Position numbers and translations under genes: made by a program. The notes under the pieces were generated by a model, which was not told the DNA's origin, searched no databases, and worked only from the letters and a program-made list of their open reading frames with translations. DNA of 64,000 nt from Thalassobacillus devorans MSP14 (GTDB lineage: Bacteria; Bacillota; Bacilli; Bacillales; Halobacillaceae), in the NCBI RefSeq assembly GCF_000496835.1, contig NZ_KI543237.1:1-64000 (forward strand). Direction: 5' to 3'. Position 1 is the first letter of the stretch. The number at the start of each line of letters is the position of its first letter. This document shows positions 8,815 through 18,601 of the stretch, piece by piece.

Positions 8815-9875
8815 ACCATATGATAGACCTTTGTATTATAATGAAAAAACTTCGCTTTCCGCCCACTGACTTTCAGTAAATCGCGAACAAACGTCTTTGC
8901 ATTTTGCAGTCTGCTCACCTTTCTATCAGCCAGATACATTCCGACCAACCCTTCCTGAATCATTCCATGAAAGGCGGAATCAGGAAGCAGTTTTGTCCTT
9001 GCTTTAGTTTCTTTCACAAAATATACAAAACGCTGTCTCATTTCCTCTTCGGTTTCGTAATAGGAACAGAAATTGAGGTCACCTTCTATTTCATCCTCAT
9101 GCTGGTCAATATAATAATCCAACAAGATATGCAGCCCTTGTAAAAATGGGAAGTAACTGTCGGCTACTTTCCTCGCAAGATTTTCATTCATCTTTCCGCC
9201 TAACGCGTAGGAAACCAGACAGAAAACCCCAAGAGTAGATCCTGTACATGCTGAAAATTCAAACCACTTAAGGTTATTACCAGTTTCGTATTGCGAGAAC
9301 CATGTCTGCAACCTTGGAATCCTTTCTTCCTCCACCACGTGCTTATGTACTTGTAAATCATTATACAAGTTCCCTAGCTTGATAACATGCGGATGTGCTA
9401 TTTGGTAATCATTTGCCTTAGATAGCACTTGCTGACATTCATGTACAAGCGCTTCAAGATATCCGCCATCATTTTGATCTTCACGGAATTTATAATAATT
9501 TTTCAATGAATTACCCGGAGTCAACGCGTCGGTCATTGCTTGATGAAGCATGCGAAAATCTTTCGGATCCATGGAAGTGCTCCGGTCACAGAGATTGTCC
9601 AGATAATCACTGATGGTTTGATAGGCTACAATGAATCTGACTGCTTGTTTATACTGATCTGCAGCTAGCAAACTATAGATCGATCCGCCTTCACAATGAA
9701 AAGTCTTGTTCTCAATACTTGCTAATGCCTGTTTGCGTAATTCCTGGTTCGGGATGGCTATCGCTTTTTTAATCCAGCCATCCAGCTCCTTATGGACTTG
9801 TGGAAAAACGTTACGATATACCTTCGCCATCATCGACCAGGCATTTGCAGGTGTACGTACAGCCAATGATTTCAC
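8793..9875 (-). CDS. ytpB: Tetraprenyl-beta-curcumene synthase YtpB
   Basis: 360 aa, the DUF2600 family. Helical terpene cyclase that turns long-chain prenyl diphosphate (tetraprenyl) into tetraprenyl-beta-curcumene, precursor of C35 terpenes (sporulenes). The Asp-rich motif DYLDNLCDR (about residues 88-96) is the likely metal/diphosphate site, and a second acidic stretch DYYIDQHEDEIEGD lies near 250. The GTG start overlaps the ytpA stop as GTGA. The site AAGGAG is only 2 nt before GTG, so a TTG three codons later is an alternative. Operon with ytpA, as in B. subtilis. Confidence 0.88.
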   Translation of the reverse strand: MKSLAVRTPANAWSMMAKVYRNVFPQVHKELDGWIKKAIAIPNQELRKQALASIENKTFHCEGGSIYSLLAADQYKQAVRFIVAYQTISDYLDNLCDRSTSMDPKDFRMLHQAMTDALTPGNSLKNYYKFREDQNDGGYLEALVHECQQVLSKANDYQIAHPHVIKLGNLYNDLQVHKHVVEEERIPRLQTWFSQYETGNNLKWFEFSACTGSTLGVFCLVSYALGGKMNENLARKVADSYFPFLQGLHILLDYYIDQHEDEIEGDLNFCSYYETEEEMRQRFVYFVKETKARTKLLPDSAFHGMIQEGLVGMYLADRKVSRLQNAKTFVRDLLKVSGRKAKFFHYNTKVYHMVKPGKSL

Positions 9876-10672
9876 CTCTCCTTACGCCCGGTCTCTTCTG
9901 CCTTTTGTTTCATAAATACTACAATGTGGCGGAGAACCGAGCCCCGCTCTGGCTCATTCAAAATTTCATGATATAAGTTTGCCCATTCTTTATAACTTTT
10001 TTCACTGATATCTAATTGATTGAACCAACGTTTTGTTTCTTTGATATCTACCATCATGTCCTCTCCGGCCTGCACGACTAGTGTCGGCACATCCGGATAC
10101 TTATGGAGCTGTTTGAAGGCAAGGCTGATAGCCCTCACAAATTCCCAGTACCAACGGACTGAAACTTTTCCCAATATCAGAGAGTCTTCTTCATCTGCTT
10201 CGATGACACGCTTGTTACGAGTCACCTTTTCAGTAACGATAGGAGCTTCAACTTTGTATTTAGGATAAACCGCATCAAGCACACGGGAAAACAGCTTGAC
10301 CGACCTGCTGGGTTCGTTCAAAATTCCAAGACCCGGGGAGGATAAGATGACTCCTTCGATTTCCGGATGTTTCTCTTGCATGGTTCGAATCGCTACCAGC
10401 CCACCCATACTGTGGCCTAACAAAAATATCGGCAGCCGAAATTTCACTGCCTCTTCCAGCCAATGACTTACTGTTTCGATGTATTGATCAAAACGGTCGA
10501 TATGTCCACGTCGTCTTGTCGATTTTCCCTGACCAGGCAAGTCTCCATATACGACATGAAGACCTTGCCGCTGAAAAAGGGAGGCTATTTCATCGTACCT
10601 TCCTGCATGCTCAAATGCTCCATGTACGATCACTACCACTCCTACAGCGTCATCTGCGTACATTTTTTTCAT
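9872..10672 (-). CDS. ytpA: Alpha/beta hydrolase, lysophospholipase YtpA
   Basis: 266 aa monoglyceride-lipase-type alpha/beta hydrolase. Oxyanion region VIVHGAFEHAGRY, GDLPGQGKS, nucleophile elbow GHSMGG (Ser about residue 89), Asp near GEDMMVD and His in LYHEILNE. In B. subtilis YtpA is linked to making the lysophospholipid antibiotic bacilysocin. AAGGGGAG precedes the ATG. First gene of the ytpA-ytpB operon, divergent from ytoA. Confidence 0.88.
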   Translation of the reverse strand: MKKMYADDAVGVVVIVHGAFEHAGRYDEIASLFQRQGLHVVYGDLPGQGKSTRRRGHIDRFDQYIETVSHWLEEAVKFRLPIFLLGHSMGGLVAIRTMQEKHPEIEGVILSSPGLGILNEPSRSVKLFSRVLDAVYPKYKVEAPIVTEKVTRNKRVIEADEEDSLILGKVSVRWYWEFVRAISLAFKQLHKYPDVPTLVVQAGEDMMVDIKETKRWFNQLDISEKSYKEWANLYHEILNEPERGSVLRHIVVFMKQKAEETGRKER

Positions 10673-10741
10673 CGGTTACTCCCCTTTATCGGCCATCGAA
10701 TTTGCTATACTGTTAATAACTATATTATAAGGGGGATACCC

Positions 10742-11257
10742 ATGTTTTGCGAATATAAAGGAAAGCACCCGAAAATTGCATCCTCCGCCTACATTGCAGA
10801 AGATGCAGTTGTTACAGGTGATGTCACTATCGGAGAAAATGTCAGTGTCTGGTTCAAAACTGTCATACGCGGCGATGTTGCTCCCACCTATATAGGTGAT
10901 AACGTCAATATCCAGGATCTAAGCATGCTGCATCAGAGTCCAGATAACCCGCTTATATTAGAAGAGGGTGTAACCGTCGGACACCAGGTTACACTTCACT
11001 CTTCTCTGATAAGAAGACATGCTTTGATAGGGATGGGATCCCTGGTTTTAGACGGGGCTGAAATTGGAGAAGAGGCCTTTTTAGGTGCTGGAAGTCTTGT
11101 TCCTCCCGGCAAAAAAATTCCGCCTCGCTCACTTGCGCTGGGCCGCCCAGCCAAAGTAGTCCGAGAACTTACCGAAGCGGATTTTGCAGAAATGAACAGA
11201 ATCCGTAGAGAATACGTTGAAAAAGGCCAGTATTATAAAAAACTGCGCGAACATTAA
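10742..11257 (+). CDS. ytoA: Gamma-class carbonic anhydrase family protein YtoA
   Basis: 171 aa left-handed beta-helix protein with hexapeptide repeats (AEDAVVTGDVTIGENVSVWFK onwards). Metal-binding His candidates are in MLHQS, TVGHQVTLHSS, as in gamma carbonic anhydrases. Reversible CO2 hydration is the expected activity, untested here. The ATG at 10742, after AAGGGGG, replaces the far longer open frame upstream, which runs antisense through ytpA. Confidence 0.87.
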   Translation: MFCEYKGKHPKIASSAYIAEDAVVTGDVTIGENVSVWFKTVIRGDVAPTYIGDNVNIQDLSMLHQSPDNPLILEEGVTVGHQVTLHSSLIRRHALIGMGSLVLDGAEIGEEAFLGAGSLVPPGKKIPPRSLALGRPAKVVRELTEADFAEMNRIRREYVEKGQYYKKLREH

Positions 11258-11272
11258 AAATTACAAAAATGT

Positions 11273-11308
11273 AAAAACTCCCTCTGCCAGCTGACAGAGG
11301 GAGTTTTT
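11273..11308 (+). terminator. ytoA terminator
   Basis: AAAACTCCCTCTG stem with its complement and T5 tail, 16 bases past the ytoA stop. The A-run on the other side means it may also work for asnB from the right. Confidence 0.9.
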
Positions 11309-11370
11309 ACGTATGTTGTCCTATTTATCTCGAAACTTTGGAAACAAAATCAGTCACGACGAAAATTTTC

Positions 11371-13275
11371 TCAAATAACCGCCAACTTGCTTTCCGGCTT
11401 ATCTTCGTTGATCAAATCTTCAATAGGATAACGACGTTCCACAAAAATTTGGTGCCACAACATGAACATTAATACGGTCCATATCTTTCGACTGTAGTCT
11501 CCTTTATCCTGGCAATGAGCTTCAAGTAAATCGAGTATATATCCTTTATGGATATATTGATCCGTCTCACTTTCATGAATCAACATTTTCGCCCAATCAT
11601 ATAACTCATTTTTCAACCAGTGTCGAATCGGTACTGGGAAGCCAAGCTTCTTACGATCCAAAACGTGATCTGGTACGATTCCGCGAGAAGACTCGCGTAA
11701 TATACTTTTTGTGGTGCCATTAGCAATTTTCATATCGACAGGAATAGCTCTTGCCACATCGAACACTTCCTTATCCAGGAAAGGTACCCGTAATTCTAAT
11801 GAATTTGCCATGGTCATTTTATCAGCCTTCAGTAAAATGTCGCCGCGCATCCACGTATGAATGTCGACATACTGCATTTGATTAACGAGATCATATTCGT
11901 CAGCAGTTTGATATAATGACTCGGTCACCTGCTGATAATGGAAGTTACGGTAGTTGCGAAGCAGATTCTGCTTCTCTGCTTCTTCAAACATTTTTGCATT
12001 TCCGATATATCGCTTCTTCAAAGGTGTGGTACCCCGTTCGAGAAAGCTCTTACCTTTAACTCCTTCAGGCAGTTTTTCAGCAACCCGCCCTAATAAATGT
12101 TTAGCCGGTTCAGGAATCGATTGAAATATTTTCAACGATTCGGGTTCCCGATAAATATTATACCCTCCGAAAAGTTCATCCGCGCCTTCACCAGAAAGAA
12201 CGACGGTGACATGCTTCCGTGCTTCCCTTGCCACAAAATACAAGGGTACACAGGCCGGATCAGCTAACGGGTCGTCCATGTGGTACATAATTTTAGGCAG
12301 TTTTTCGATATACTCCTGAGGTGTTATCGTATACGAAATATTCTCTACTCCCAGCTTGTCTGCTGTTTCTTTGGCTACATCGACTTCTGAATATCCCTCT
12401 CGCTCAAATCCAACCGAGAATGTCTGGATGGCAGGGTTGTATTCTTTTGCCATTGCTACAATCAAGCTGGAATCAATGCCACCGGATAAAAATGATCCTA
12501 CAGGGACATCACTTCGCATATGCTTGGATACAGAATCATACATAGCCTCTTGAATTTGATTAATCCAGCTGTTTTTATCCATTAATTTAGGGTGGAAGGT
12601 TGCATGCCAGTATCTTTCAAACATAACTTCCCCACCTGGCTTTTGAATAAAATAATGACCAGGAGTTACCTTCTTAATATCTTCTGTCATCGTCCATGGT
12701 TCCGGTACGAATTGAAAACTTAAATAATGGTGCAATGCTTCTACGTCCACCTGCTCGCTGTCCCTTACCAGTGTCAGACTTTTCTTTTCAGAAGCAAAAT
12801 AGGTTCCATTTTCATCCGAAGTATAAAATAACGGTTTTATCCCAAACGGATCACGGGCACCATATAATGTCTGTTCTTGTTTGTCCCAAATAAGGATGGA
12901 GAACATACCTCGCAAATCACGGAAGGCATGCTCGCGCTTGTGATGGAACAAAGCAGTAATCACTTCTGTATCCGATTCGGTTATAAAATCAAATCCCTGG
13001 TTCTCTAATTCCTCTCTGAGCTCCACATAATTATAGATTTCTCCATTAAACACTATCCAATAACGCTCATTCTCATAGCTTAATGGCTGCTGCCCACTTT
13101 CTATATCGATGATACTGAGGCGGCGAAATCCTAAGGAAATATATTCATCGTGGTAGTACCCCTCATCGTCCGGTCCGCGATGGGTAATATAATCGTTTTG
13201 TCTCTGAAAAGTTGCTAGTTCTTCCTCACTCATATAACGAGGCTGACTTCGAATCAACCCTATGAAACCACACAT
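11371..13275 (-). CDS. asnB: Asparagine synthase (glutamine-hydrolysing)
   Basis: 634 aa. Makes asparagine from aspartate, glutamine and ATP. The N-terminal glutaminase domain (residues 1-210) starts Met-Cys-Gly, so Cys2 is the nucleophile after Met removal. The synthetase domain (about 240-620) has the pyrophosphate loop SFLSGGIDSSL and the GEGADELFGGY motif. AAGGTGG precedes the ATG. Position beside metK, as in B. subtilis, supports asnB rather than asnO or asnH. No T-box or other leader is visible before it. Confidence 0.93.
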   Translation of the reverse strand: MCGFIGLIRSQPRYMSEEELATFQRQNDYITHRGPDDEGYYHDEYISLGFRRLSIIDIESGQQPLSYENERYWIVFNGEIYNYVELREELENQGFDFITESDTEVITALFHHKREHAFRDLRGMFSILIWDKQEQTLYGARDPFGIKPLFYTSDENGTYFASEKKSLTLVRDSEQVDVEALHHYLSFQFVPEPWTMTEDIKKVTPGHYFIQKPGGEVMFERYWHATFHPKLMDKNSWINQIQEAMYDSVSKHMRSDVPVGSFLSGGIDSSLIVAMAKEYNPAIQTFSVGFEREGYSEVDVAKETADKLGVENISYTITPQEYIEKLPKIMYHMDDPLADPACVPLYFVAREARKHVTVVLSGEGADELFGGYNIYREPESLKIFQSIPEPAKHLLGRVAEKLPEGVKGKSFLERGTTPLKKRYIGNAKMFEEAEKQNLLRNYRNFHYQQVTESLYQTADEYDLVNQMQYVDIHTWMRGDILLKADKMTMANSLELRVPFLDKEVFDVARAIPVDMKIANGTTKSILRESSRGIVPDHVLDRKKLGFPVPIRHWLKNELYDWAKMLIHESETDQYIHKGYILDLLEAHCQDKGDYSRKIWTVLMFMLWHQIFVERRYPIEDLINEDKPESKLAVI

Positions 13276-13386
13276 AATCGGCCACCTTCTTCATAATTTC
13301 TTTGTATCTTCTGTCAGATTATAACACAGAAAAACTCATTAACGATATTCAGTATTTTCCCACCTATTCATGGGGTAAACATAATC

Positions 13387-13419
13387 AAAAAACGGATCAA
13401 ACCATCGGAGGCAGATCCG
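13387..13419 (-). terminator. metK terminator
   Basis: CGGATC (13393-13398) pairs with GATCCG (13414-13419) and is followed on the minus strand by T6. It begins 10 bases after the metK stop. Confidence 0.8.
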
Positions 13420-13429
13420 CTTTCCTATT

Positions 13430-14629
13430 TTAATCATCCAATAATTTTTTGAGTTCTTCTGCTTTATCCGTGTTTTCCCAAGGGAATATAACATCTGTAC
13501 GGCCAAAGTGTCCATAAGCAGCGGTATCACGATAAATCGGACGACGCAGGTCAAGCATTTTAATGATGCCTGCCGGACGCAGATCAAATAATTCACGTAT
13601 TTCAGCGACCAAAAGCTCCTCGCTGACTTTACCTGTTCCAAATGTATTAATAGCGATAGAAACCGGCTGCGCAACTCCAATGGCATAAGCAAGCTGTACT
13701 TCGCATGCCTCCGCCAAACCTGCTGCTACAATGTTTTTGGCAACATAACGGGCAGCATAAGCAGCAGAACGGTCCACTTTGGTTGCGTCCTTTCCACTAA
13801 AAGCTCCCCCGCCATGACGGGCATAACCACCATACGTGTCCACAATAATTTTACGGCCTGTCAAGCCGGCATCTCCTTGCGGACCACCAATCACGAAACG
13901 CCCTGTCGGGTTGAGGAAGTACTTCGTCTGTTCATCAATCAACTCGCGAGGTACCACTGGCTCAATGACATGTTTTTTCAAGTCTGCCTGAATCTGTTCC
14001 AATGTGATATCTTCTGCATGCTGGGTAGAAATGACTATTGTATCTACACGCAAAGGTCGATCATTTTCATCATATTCTATCGTCACTTGTGTTTTCCCAT
14101 CCGGACGAAGATAGTCCAATGTACCATCTTTCCGAACATCGCTTAACCGCTTGGAAATTTTATGAGCAAGTGAAATCGGGAGCGGCATCAGTTCTTCCGT
14201 CTCATTATTCGCGTAACCGAACATCAGCCCCTGGTCCCCTGCACCTATCGCTTCTATTTCGCTGTCACTCATTTTCCCTTCACGGCTTTCCAACGCGACA
14301 TCAACCCCGCCAGCAATATCCGGGGACTGCTCATCGATGGCAGTAAGTACAGCGCAAGTTTCAGCATCAAAACCGAACTTAGCTCTTGTATAGCCGATTT
14401 CTTTAATGGTTCGACGTACAATGCTTGGAATATCCACATAAGTACTGGTTGTGATTTCACCTGAAACCAGGACAAGTCCCGTAGTCACAGTTGTTTCACA
14501 AGCCACACGGGCGTTTGGATCATTTTTTAAAATTTCATCTAAAATGGCATCTGAAATCTGATCACAAATTTTATCAGGATGTCCTTCTGTGACAGATTCC
14601 GAAGTAAATAACCGGCGATTCGCAGGCAT
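13430..14629 (-). CDS. metK: S-adenosylmethionine synthetase
   Basis: 399 aa, matching the family. Forms SAM from methionine and ATP in the cytoplasm. Visible: [13 protein letters not shown] at the N terminus, [12 protein letters not shown] (about residue 115), and the P-loop-like GGGAFSGKD (about 260). The ATG at 14629 has AAGGAGGAG 9 nt upstream; the longer frame reading into the leader is rejected. Controlled by the S-box riboswitch upstream. Confidence 0.97.
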   Translation of the reverse strand: MPANRRLFTSESVTEGHPDKICDQISDAILDEILKNDPNARVACETTVTTGLVLVSGEITTSTYVDIPSIVRRTIKEIGYTRAKFGFDAETCAVLTAIDEQSPDIAGGVDVALESREGKMSDSEIEAIGAGDQGLMFGYANNETEELMPLPISLAHKISKRLSDVRKDGTLDYLRPDGKTQVTIEYDENDRPLRVDTIVISTQHAEDITLEQIQADLKKHVIEPVVPRELIDEQTKYFLNPTGRFVIGGPQGDAGLTGRKIIVDTYGGYARHGGGAFSGKDATKVDRSAAYAARYVAKNIVAAGLAEACEVQLAYAIGVAQPVSIAINTFGTGKVSEELLVAEIRELFDLRPAGIIKMLDLRRPIYRDTAAYGHFGRTDVIFPWENTDKAEELKKLLDD

Positions 14630-14769
14630 GCTAACAAACTCCTCCTTTATAATGTACACAAAAATCAGACGGAACTTCTCTCCCAGTACGAATGGGAAAC
14701 TAACCAACTCTTCATTCATATTTTATTACTCCCCATCTGCGGGAAGTTCGATTTATGGTCTTATAAAAA

Positions 14770-14936
14770 AGAAAAACCCTTCCTATTGATGAGGAAAGGG
14801 GGTTGCTTCCTTTCGCTCTTATCGTTCAAGGATCATTCCTTGCTACAGGCTAGCACCTTTTCACATTCGTGATGGTTGCTGAGGTTTCATCGGGCCTGTC
14901 CCCTCCGCCGACTCTGGATAAGAGAGTATCCGTTCG
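14770..14936 (-). ncRNA. SAM-I (S-box) riboswitch of metK
   Basis: On the minus strand the S-box landmarks appear in order: P1 strand CTCTTATC, AGAGTCGGCGGAGGGA, GGCCCGATGAAACC, CAGCAACC, and AAGGTGCTA. A terminator follows (14775-14806) whose stem CCCTTTCCT/AGGAAGGG precedes TTTTTC. SAM binding should favour termination and turn metK off. Confidence 0.96.
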
Positions 14937-14942
14937 CACTAT

Positions 14943-14971
14943 ATCGTAACTAAAACCACCGCTGTTGTCAA
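14943..14971 (-). promoter_or_regulatory. metK promoter
   Basis: Minus strand: -35 TTGACA (14966-14971), 17-nt spacer, -10 TACGAT (14943-14948), just upstream of the S-box. The -35 abuts the stop codon of the DCC-family gene. Confidence 0.85.
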
Positions 14972-15361
14972 TTAACTACTTCGATTATGCAGGTTGCAAC
15001 TTCCATTCGGACACTTCCCTTTAAAGAATTTATATCGGTTCTTAGCTATCCAGCTGTATAAAGGTTTTCCCACTAAAGACATTCCGGGAAGACTGCCTAA
15101 CAATCCGATAGGAGCTGTAGGCGGGGAGTAACGGAGCATGGTTACTACGGCATGATAACCTTTCTGCTTTGTTCCACCTCTTTTTATAATATGGATTTCC
15201 TGTTTGATTGCCGTTTCTTCCTCTCGTGACAAATTAGTTTCCTTTTTGTAATCTTGTAAGGATTTCCACTGAAAATTGTGACACCAGTCCAGTCGCTGAA
15301 ATATACTTTTTGACTGTTGGCAAAGATAACATTGGGCATCATATAGCACTATATGTTTCAA
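14972..15361 (-). CDS. DCC-family thiol-disulfide oxidoreductase-like protein (DUF393)
   Basis: 129 aa. The N-terminal YDAQCYLCQQS carries the DxxCxxC motif (Asp8, Cys11, Cys14) that defines the DCC/DUF393 family, related in B. subtilis to YuxK. A redox role is presumed from the CxxC pair, with no known substrate. The start ATG has no strong Shine-Dalgarno beyond a CAGGGGGAATATGG stretch, which is acceptable. Upstream lies repeat copy A. Confidence 0.8.
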   Translation of the reverse strand: MKHIVLYDAQCYLCQQSKSIFQRLDWCHNFQWKSLQDYKKETNLSREEETAIKQEIHIIKRGGTKQKGYHAVVTMLRYSPPTAPIGLLGSLPGMSLVGKPLYSWIAKNRYKFFKGKCPNGSCNLHNRSS

Positions 15362-15402
15362 TCCATATTCCCCCTGGTTTTTTCTTACTCATTAATTGCA
15401 GC

Positions 15403-15613
15403 TAAAGCTCCCAATTGCTGAAGACTCAGTTTCTAGAGAAATTGTTTCCGTTACGGATATGAGCGTTTGGAGGTCCGGGAAATCACTCGCTTTCCATGGG
15501 GGTACGGTGAGCTTCCTCGGGCTAAAGCCCTGTCGGATCTCACCATGTACTCTACTCCCATAGGAGTCTCGCAATTTCCCGGACCTACTTGCGTATTTAA
15601 GAATAACGGAAAC
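15403..15613 (+). repeat. Structured palindromic repeat R1, copy A
   Basis: Nested inverted repeat: outer arms GTTTCCGTTA (15444-15453) and TAACGGAAAC (15604-15613), inner arms GGTCCGGGAAAT (15472-15483) and ATTTCCCGGACC (15574-15585), then GGTGAG/CTCACC and a tip GGGCTAAAGCCC. A 28-nt flank at its left is shared exactly with copy B. Short open frames in it are by-products. Divergent gap between the DCC gene and pckA; the rest of this ~680-bp gap (15614-15878) shows nothing recognisable. Confidence 0.85.
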
Positions 15614-15878
15614 TTTCGCAGGCAGAGTCATTCAACCATAGTAACAGCTACAAAGAGGCCTAGTTTCCTGTATCATTGGGTCTTGGAATGTGGAAGATAT
15701 CTTCTTACAACGTACGGTTCGTTCATCAAAAAACGGATAGGGTGGCAGGGATAAGAAATCAACAATAACGTTTAACACAAGTCTATTTTATAAAAAGGGG
15801 TATCTTTAACCAAAAGTGATCAAAGGTTCCTTACACCCTACTTTCCCCTCTACAATATGTATGAACAATGTTACATTA

Positions 15879-15918
15879 TATAAGAATAATTAAATATATA
15901 TAAGAATAATTAAATATG
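15879..15918. repeat. Tandem 20-bp duplication upstream of pckA
   Basis: TATAAGAATAATTAAATATA at 15879-15898 is repeated with one change at 15899-15918. Entirely AT-rich and ending about 30 bases before the presumed -35, so it could act as an upstream element. Confidence 0.8.
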
Positions 15919-15964
15919 AAAAAAATATGACAGTAACAAAAATAGTGTGGATTAATAGAATGAA

Positions 15965-15975
15965 TGTGTTATACT
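15965..15975 (+). promoter_or_regulatory. CcpN-type operator overlapping the pckA -10
   Basis: TGTGTTATACT fits every position of the CcpN consensus TRTGHYATAYW as I recall it, and its right half is the -10 TATACT. A weaker 9/11 match lies at 15926-15936. CcpN represses pckA and gapB in B. subtilis, so the same control is likely here. Confidence 0.7.
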
Positions 15976-16043
15976 AATAATCAAATTAAACCACACTTGG
16001 TTTTCCAATGGGTTGAAACTTAATGCAAAGGCGGGTTTACGCG

Positions 16044-17633
16044 ATGACAATTATAAATCAAATGTCCCAACTCTCTGATTTGTTATCACAGGAGAATGTT
16101 TTGAAAAACCTTTCTGTAGCACAATTGGTTGAAAAAACTTTACACCGAAATGAAGGCGTTCTCACATCTACAGGTGCTGTTCGCGCTACAACTGGTACTT
16201 ATACCGGACGCTCGCCTAAGGATAAATTCATCGTTAAGGATGATGTTTCCAATAATACAGTGGATTGGGGCCCGGTAAACTGCGCAATCGATGAAGATGT
16301 ATTTACTCGTTTATACCATAAAGTACTCGATTACTTAAGTGCCAAGGACGAAGTTTTTGTTTTTAACGGCTATGCAGGAGCCGATGATAATTATAGACTG
16401 CCGATTCAGGTCATCAATGAAATGGCATGGCACAATTTATTTGCAAGGCAAATGTTCATTCGCTCGACGGAAGAAGAATTAACGGAACATGAAGCGGAAT
16501 TCACCGTTATTTCTGCTCCGAATTTTAAAGCGGATCCTGTAATCGATGGTACTAACTCCGAAGCTTTCATTCTAATTTCATTGAAACACCGTATCGTGCT
16601 GATCGGTGGTACGGAATACGCAGGAGAAATCAAAAAATCTATTTTTTCCGTTATGAACTACATGCTGCCTAAGAAAAACGTGTTATCTATGCACTGTTCT
16701 GCCAACGTAGGGCAAGAAGGCGATGTCGCTCTGTTCTTCGGTCTTTCTGGTACAGGTAAAACTACTTTATCAGCTGATCCATACCGCCGTTTGATCGGGG
16801 ATGATGAACATGCCTGGTCTCCAAAAGGCGTATTCAATATTGAAGGTGGCTGTTACGCGAAAACCATTAATTTATCGAAAGAGAAAGAACCACAGATATA
16901 TGATGCAATCCGATTCGGCTCTGTATTGGAAAATGTAATTCTGGATGAGGAATCGCGTAACCCTGATTATGATGATACATCTTTAACGGAAAATACACGT
17001 GCAGCTTATCCGATCGATAATATCGATAACATTGTTCTTCCAAGCGTTGCGGGGCATCCAAATACAATTATCTTTTTAACAGCAGATGCTTTTGGCGTTT
17101 TACCGCCTATCAGTAAATTATCCAAAGAACAGGCTATGTATCATTTCCTTAGCGGATACACCAGTAAGCTTGCCGGAACGGAACGAGGAGTCACCTCACC
17201 GCAGGCAACATTCTCTGCTTGCTTCGGATCTCCATTCCTTCCGCTAGCCCCTGCAACTTATGCAGAAATGCTTGGTGAAAAGATAGATCAATATAACACA
17301 AATGTCTTTCTTGTCAATACAGGCTGGACTGGGGGCGCTTTCGGTGAAGGAAACCGCATGAAACTTTCCTATACACGTGCGATGATCCATGCGGCCTTAG
17401 AAGGGGAATTGAATTCGGTTGAAACTCATGTCGATGACATCTTCGGGTTGGAAGCCCCAGTGCAAGTACCTGGTGTACCGGATGAAGTATTAATTCCAAA
17501 GCAGACCTGGAATGATCCAGAAGCTTATGACCAAAAAGCAAAAGAATTAGCGATGAAATTCCATGAAAACTTTGAAAAATTCACGCATGCAAGTGATGCC
17601 ATCGCTAAAGCAGGCCCGGCTTACCGGGGCTAA
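16044..17633 (+). CDS. pckA: Phosphoenolpyruvate carboxykinase (ATP)
   Basis: 529 aa. Gluconeogenic conversion of oxaloacetate plus ATP to phosphoenolpyruvate, CO2 and ADP. Visible: [26 protein letters not shown] near the N terminus, kinase-1a P-loop [11 protein letters not shown] (about residue 240), metal-binding LIGDDEH, and NTGWTGG near 430. ATG at 16044 preferred (AAAGGCGGG about 9 nt upstream) to the ATG at 16023, giving a length close to the 527 aa of B. subtilis. Divergent neighbour metK is conserved. Confidence 0.96.
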   Translation: MTIINQMSQLSDLLSQENVLKNLSVAQLVEKTLHRNEGVLTSTGAVRATTGTYTGRSPKDKFIVKDDVSNNTVDWGPVNCAIDEDVFTRLYHKVLDYLSAKDEVFVFNGYAGADDNYRLPIQVINEMAWHNLFARQMFIRSTEEELTEHEAEFTVISAPNFKADPVIDGTNSEAFILISLKHRIVLIGGTEYAGEIKKSIFSVMNYMLPKKNVLSMHCSANVGQEGDVALFFGLSGTGKTTLSADPYRRLIGDDEHAWSPKGVFNIEGGCYAKTINLSKEKEPQIYDAIRFGSVLENVILDEESRNPDYDDTSLTENTRAAYPIDNIDNIVLPSVAGHPNTIIFLTADAFGVLPPISKLSKEQAMYHFLSGYTSKLAGTERGVTSPQATFSACFGSPFLPLAPATYAEMLGEKIDQYNTNVFLVNTGWTGGAFGEGNRMKLSYTRAMIHAALEGELNSVETHVDDIFGLEAPVQVPGVPDEVLIPKQTWNDPEAYDQKAKELAMKFHENFEKFTHASDAIAKAGPAYRG

Positions 17634-17664
17634 TATGACAATTGTTTCCTCATCTCCTCATATA

Positions 17665-17710
17665 TAAAAAGAAGCGGATACGTGACAAACGTGTCCGCTT
17701 CTTTTATTTT
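17665..17710. terminator. Bidirectional terminator pckA / ytmA
   Basis: GAAGCGGATACG (17671-17682) pairs with CGTGTCCGCTTC (17690-17701); T-runs on both strands. Confidence 0.88.
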
Positions 17711-18480
17711 TGCTGCAGCCACTCACACATCCGTTTAACTGTTTCACGATTGATTTTCGGCGGAAAATAGTGGTCGGTATCCGTGAATATCCAGCTTTCG
17801 TACCGTTTATTATTGACCTTCATAGCTTCCTGCAGGCGATAGGCGTGCTGGATGTCCACATTTTCATCTTTTGCACCATGAATAATCAACAAATCAGCTT
17901 CCATTCTCCTTAATTCATGAAGAGGCGTCCTGGCAAGATAGCGGTCAGGATATTTTTTTGGCGTTCCACCAGTCACTCTTTTCATCATCCGCCGAAGGTC
18001 TTCCCTTTCCCAATAAGTAAGAGTAACATCACTTACTCCTCCCCAGACTACCACTTTTTTCACTTGTGGCATTGTAATAGCTGTCCATAAAGCCATCACT
18101 CCTCCACGTGAAAAACCAAAAACGAAAATATCCTCCCCCACATTGGAATGATTCTCCAGCACTTTTATTCCTGAATATGCGTCATGTCTATCGTTTAGCG
18201 CGAAATCCTCACTTCCTTCTCCTCCCAGATTACCGCGATAAAAAGGAGCAAAAACAACAAAACCATGAGCTGCAAACTGAATGATCCTTCCTATGCGGAC
18301 TTTTCCAACATTTTTTATTCCACCGCGCAAATAAAGAAAACCGGGATAAGTACCCTCATCTTTCGGTTCAACCAAAAACCCCTTCACTTTTAGGCCTTCA
18401 CTTCTATAGGTAACCATATAGACTTCAAACCCTGGATGAGGAGAAGGGAATTTCAGCCGATCCACCATTTCGCCATTCAT
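17704..18480 (-). CDS. ytmA: Alpha/beta hydrolase YtmA (prolyl oligopeptidase-like)
   Basis: 258 aa. Nucleophile elbow GFSRGG (Ser about residue 118), acid in HGAKDEN and His in TDTDHYF give a complete triad of the S9/dienelactone-hydrolase type. Substrate unknown. The ATG at 18480 follows AGGAGGTG; the 7-codon upstream extension is dropped. Sits between pckA and ytlA, as in B. subtilis. Confidence 0.85.
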   Translation of the reverse strand: MNGEMVDRLKFPSPHPGFEVYMVTYRSEGLKVKGFLVEPKDEGTYPGFLYLRGGIKNVGKVRIGRIIQFAAHGFVVFAPFYRGNLGGEGSEDFALNDRHDAYSGIKVLENHSNVGEDIFVFGFSRGGVMALWTAITMPQVKKVVVWGGVSDVTLTYWEREDLRRMMKRVTGGTPKKYPDRYLARTPLHELRRMEADLLIIHGAKDENVDIQHAYRLQEAMKVNNKRYESWIFTDTDHYFPPKINRETVKRMCEWLQQK

Positions 18481-18601
18481 GAAAACACCTCCTGATTCCA
18501 CAGTTGTGATTATTTTTTATATGGGCGTTCACACATTTTTTCAAAAACACATAAACTACATTAGTTATTCTAACCAACATCATACAGGAGGAGCTTTCCA
18601 A

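Noticed and set aside
13335-13365. CodY-like box upstream of asnB
   Set aside because: Only about 10 of 15 positions match AATTTTCWGAAAATT, which is within chance for AT-rich DNA.
13339-13692. 117-codon frame on the minus strand overlapping metK
   Set aside because: Shadow frame within metK and its terminator; no support for translation.
15392-15754. Open frames on both strands across repeat copy A
   Set aside because: The same peptide (GKLRDS...QGFSPRKL) appears in copies B and D because the DNA is a repeat; no start signals, and the frame is not kept in copy E.
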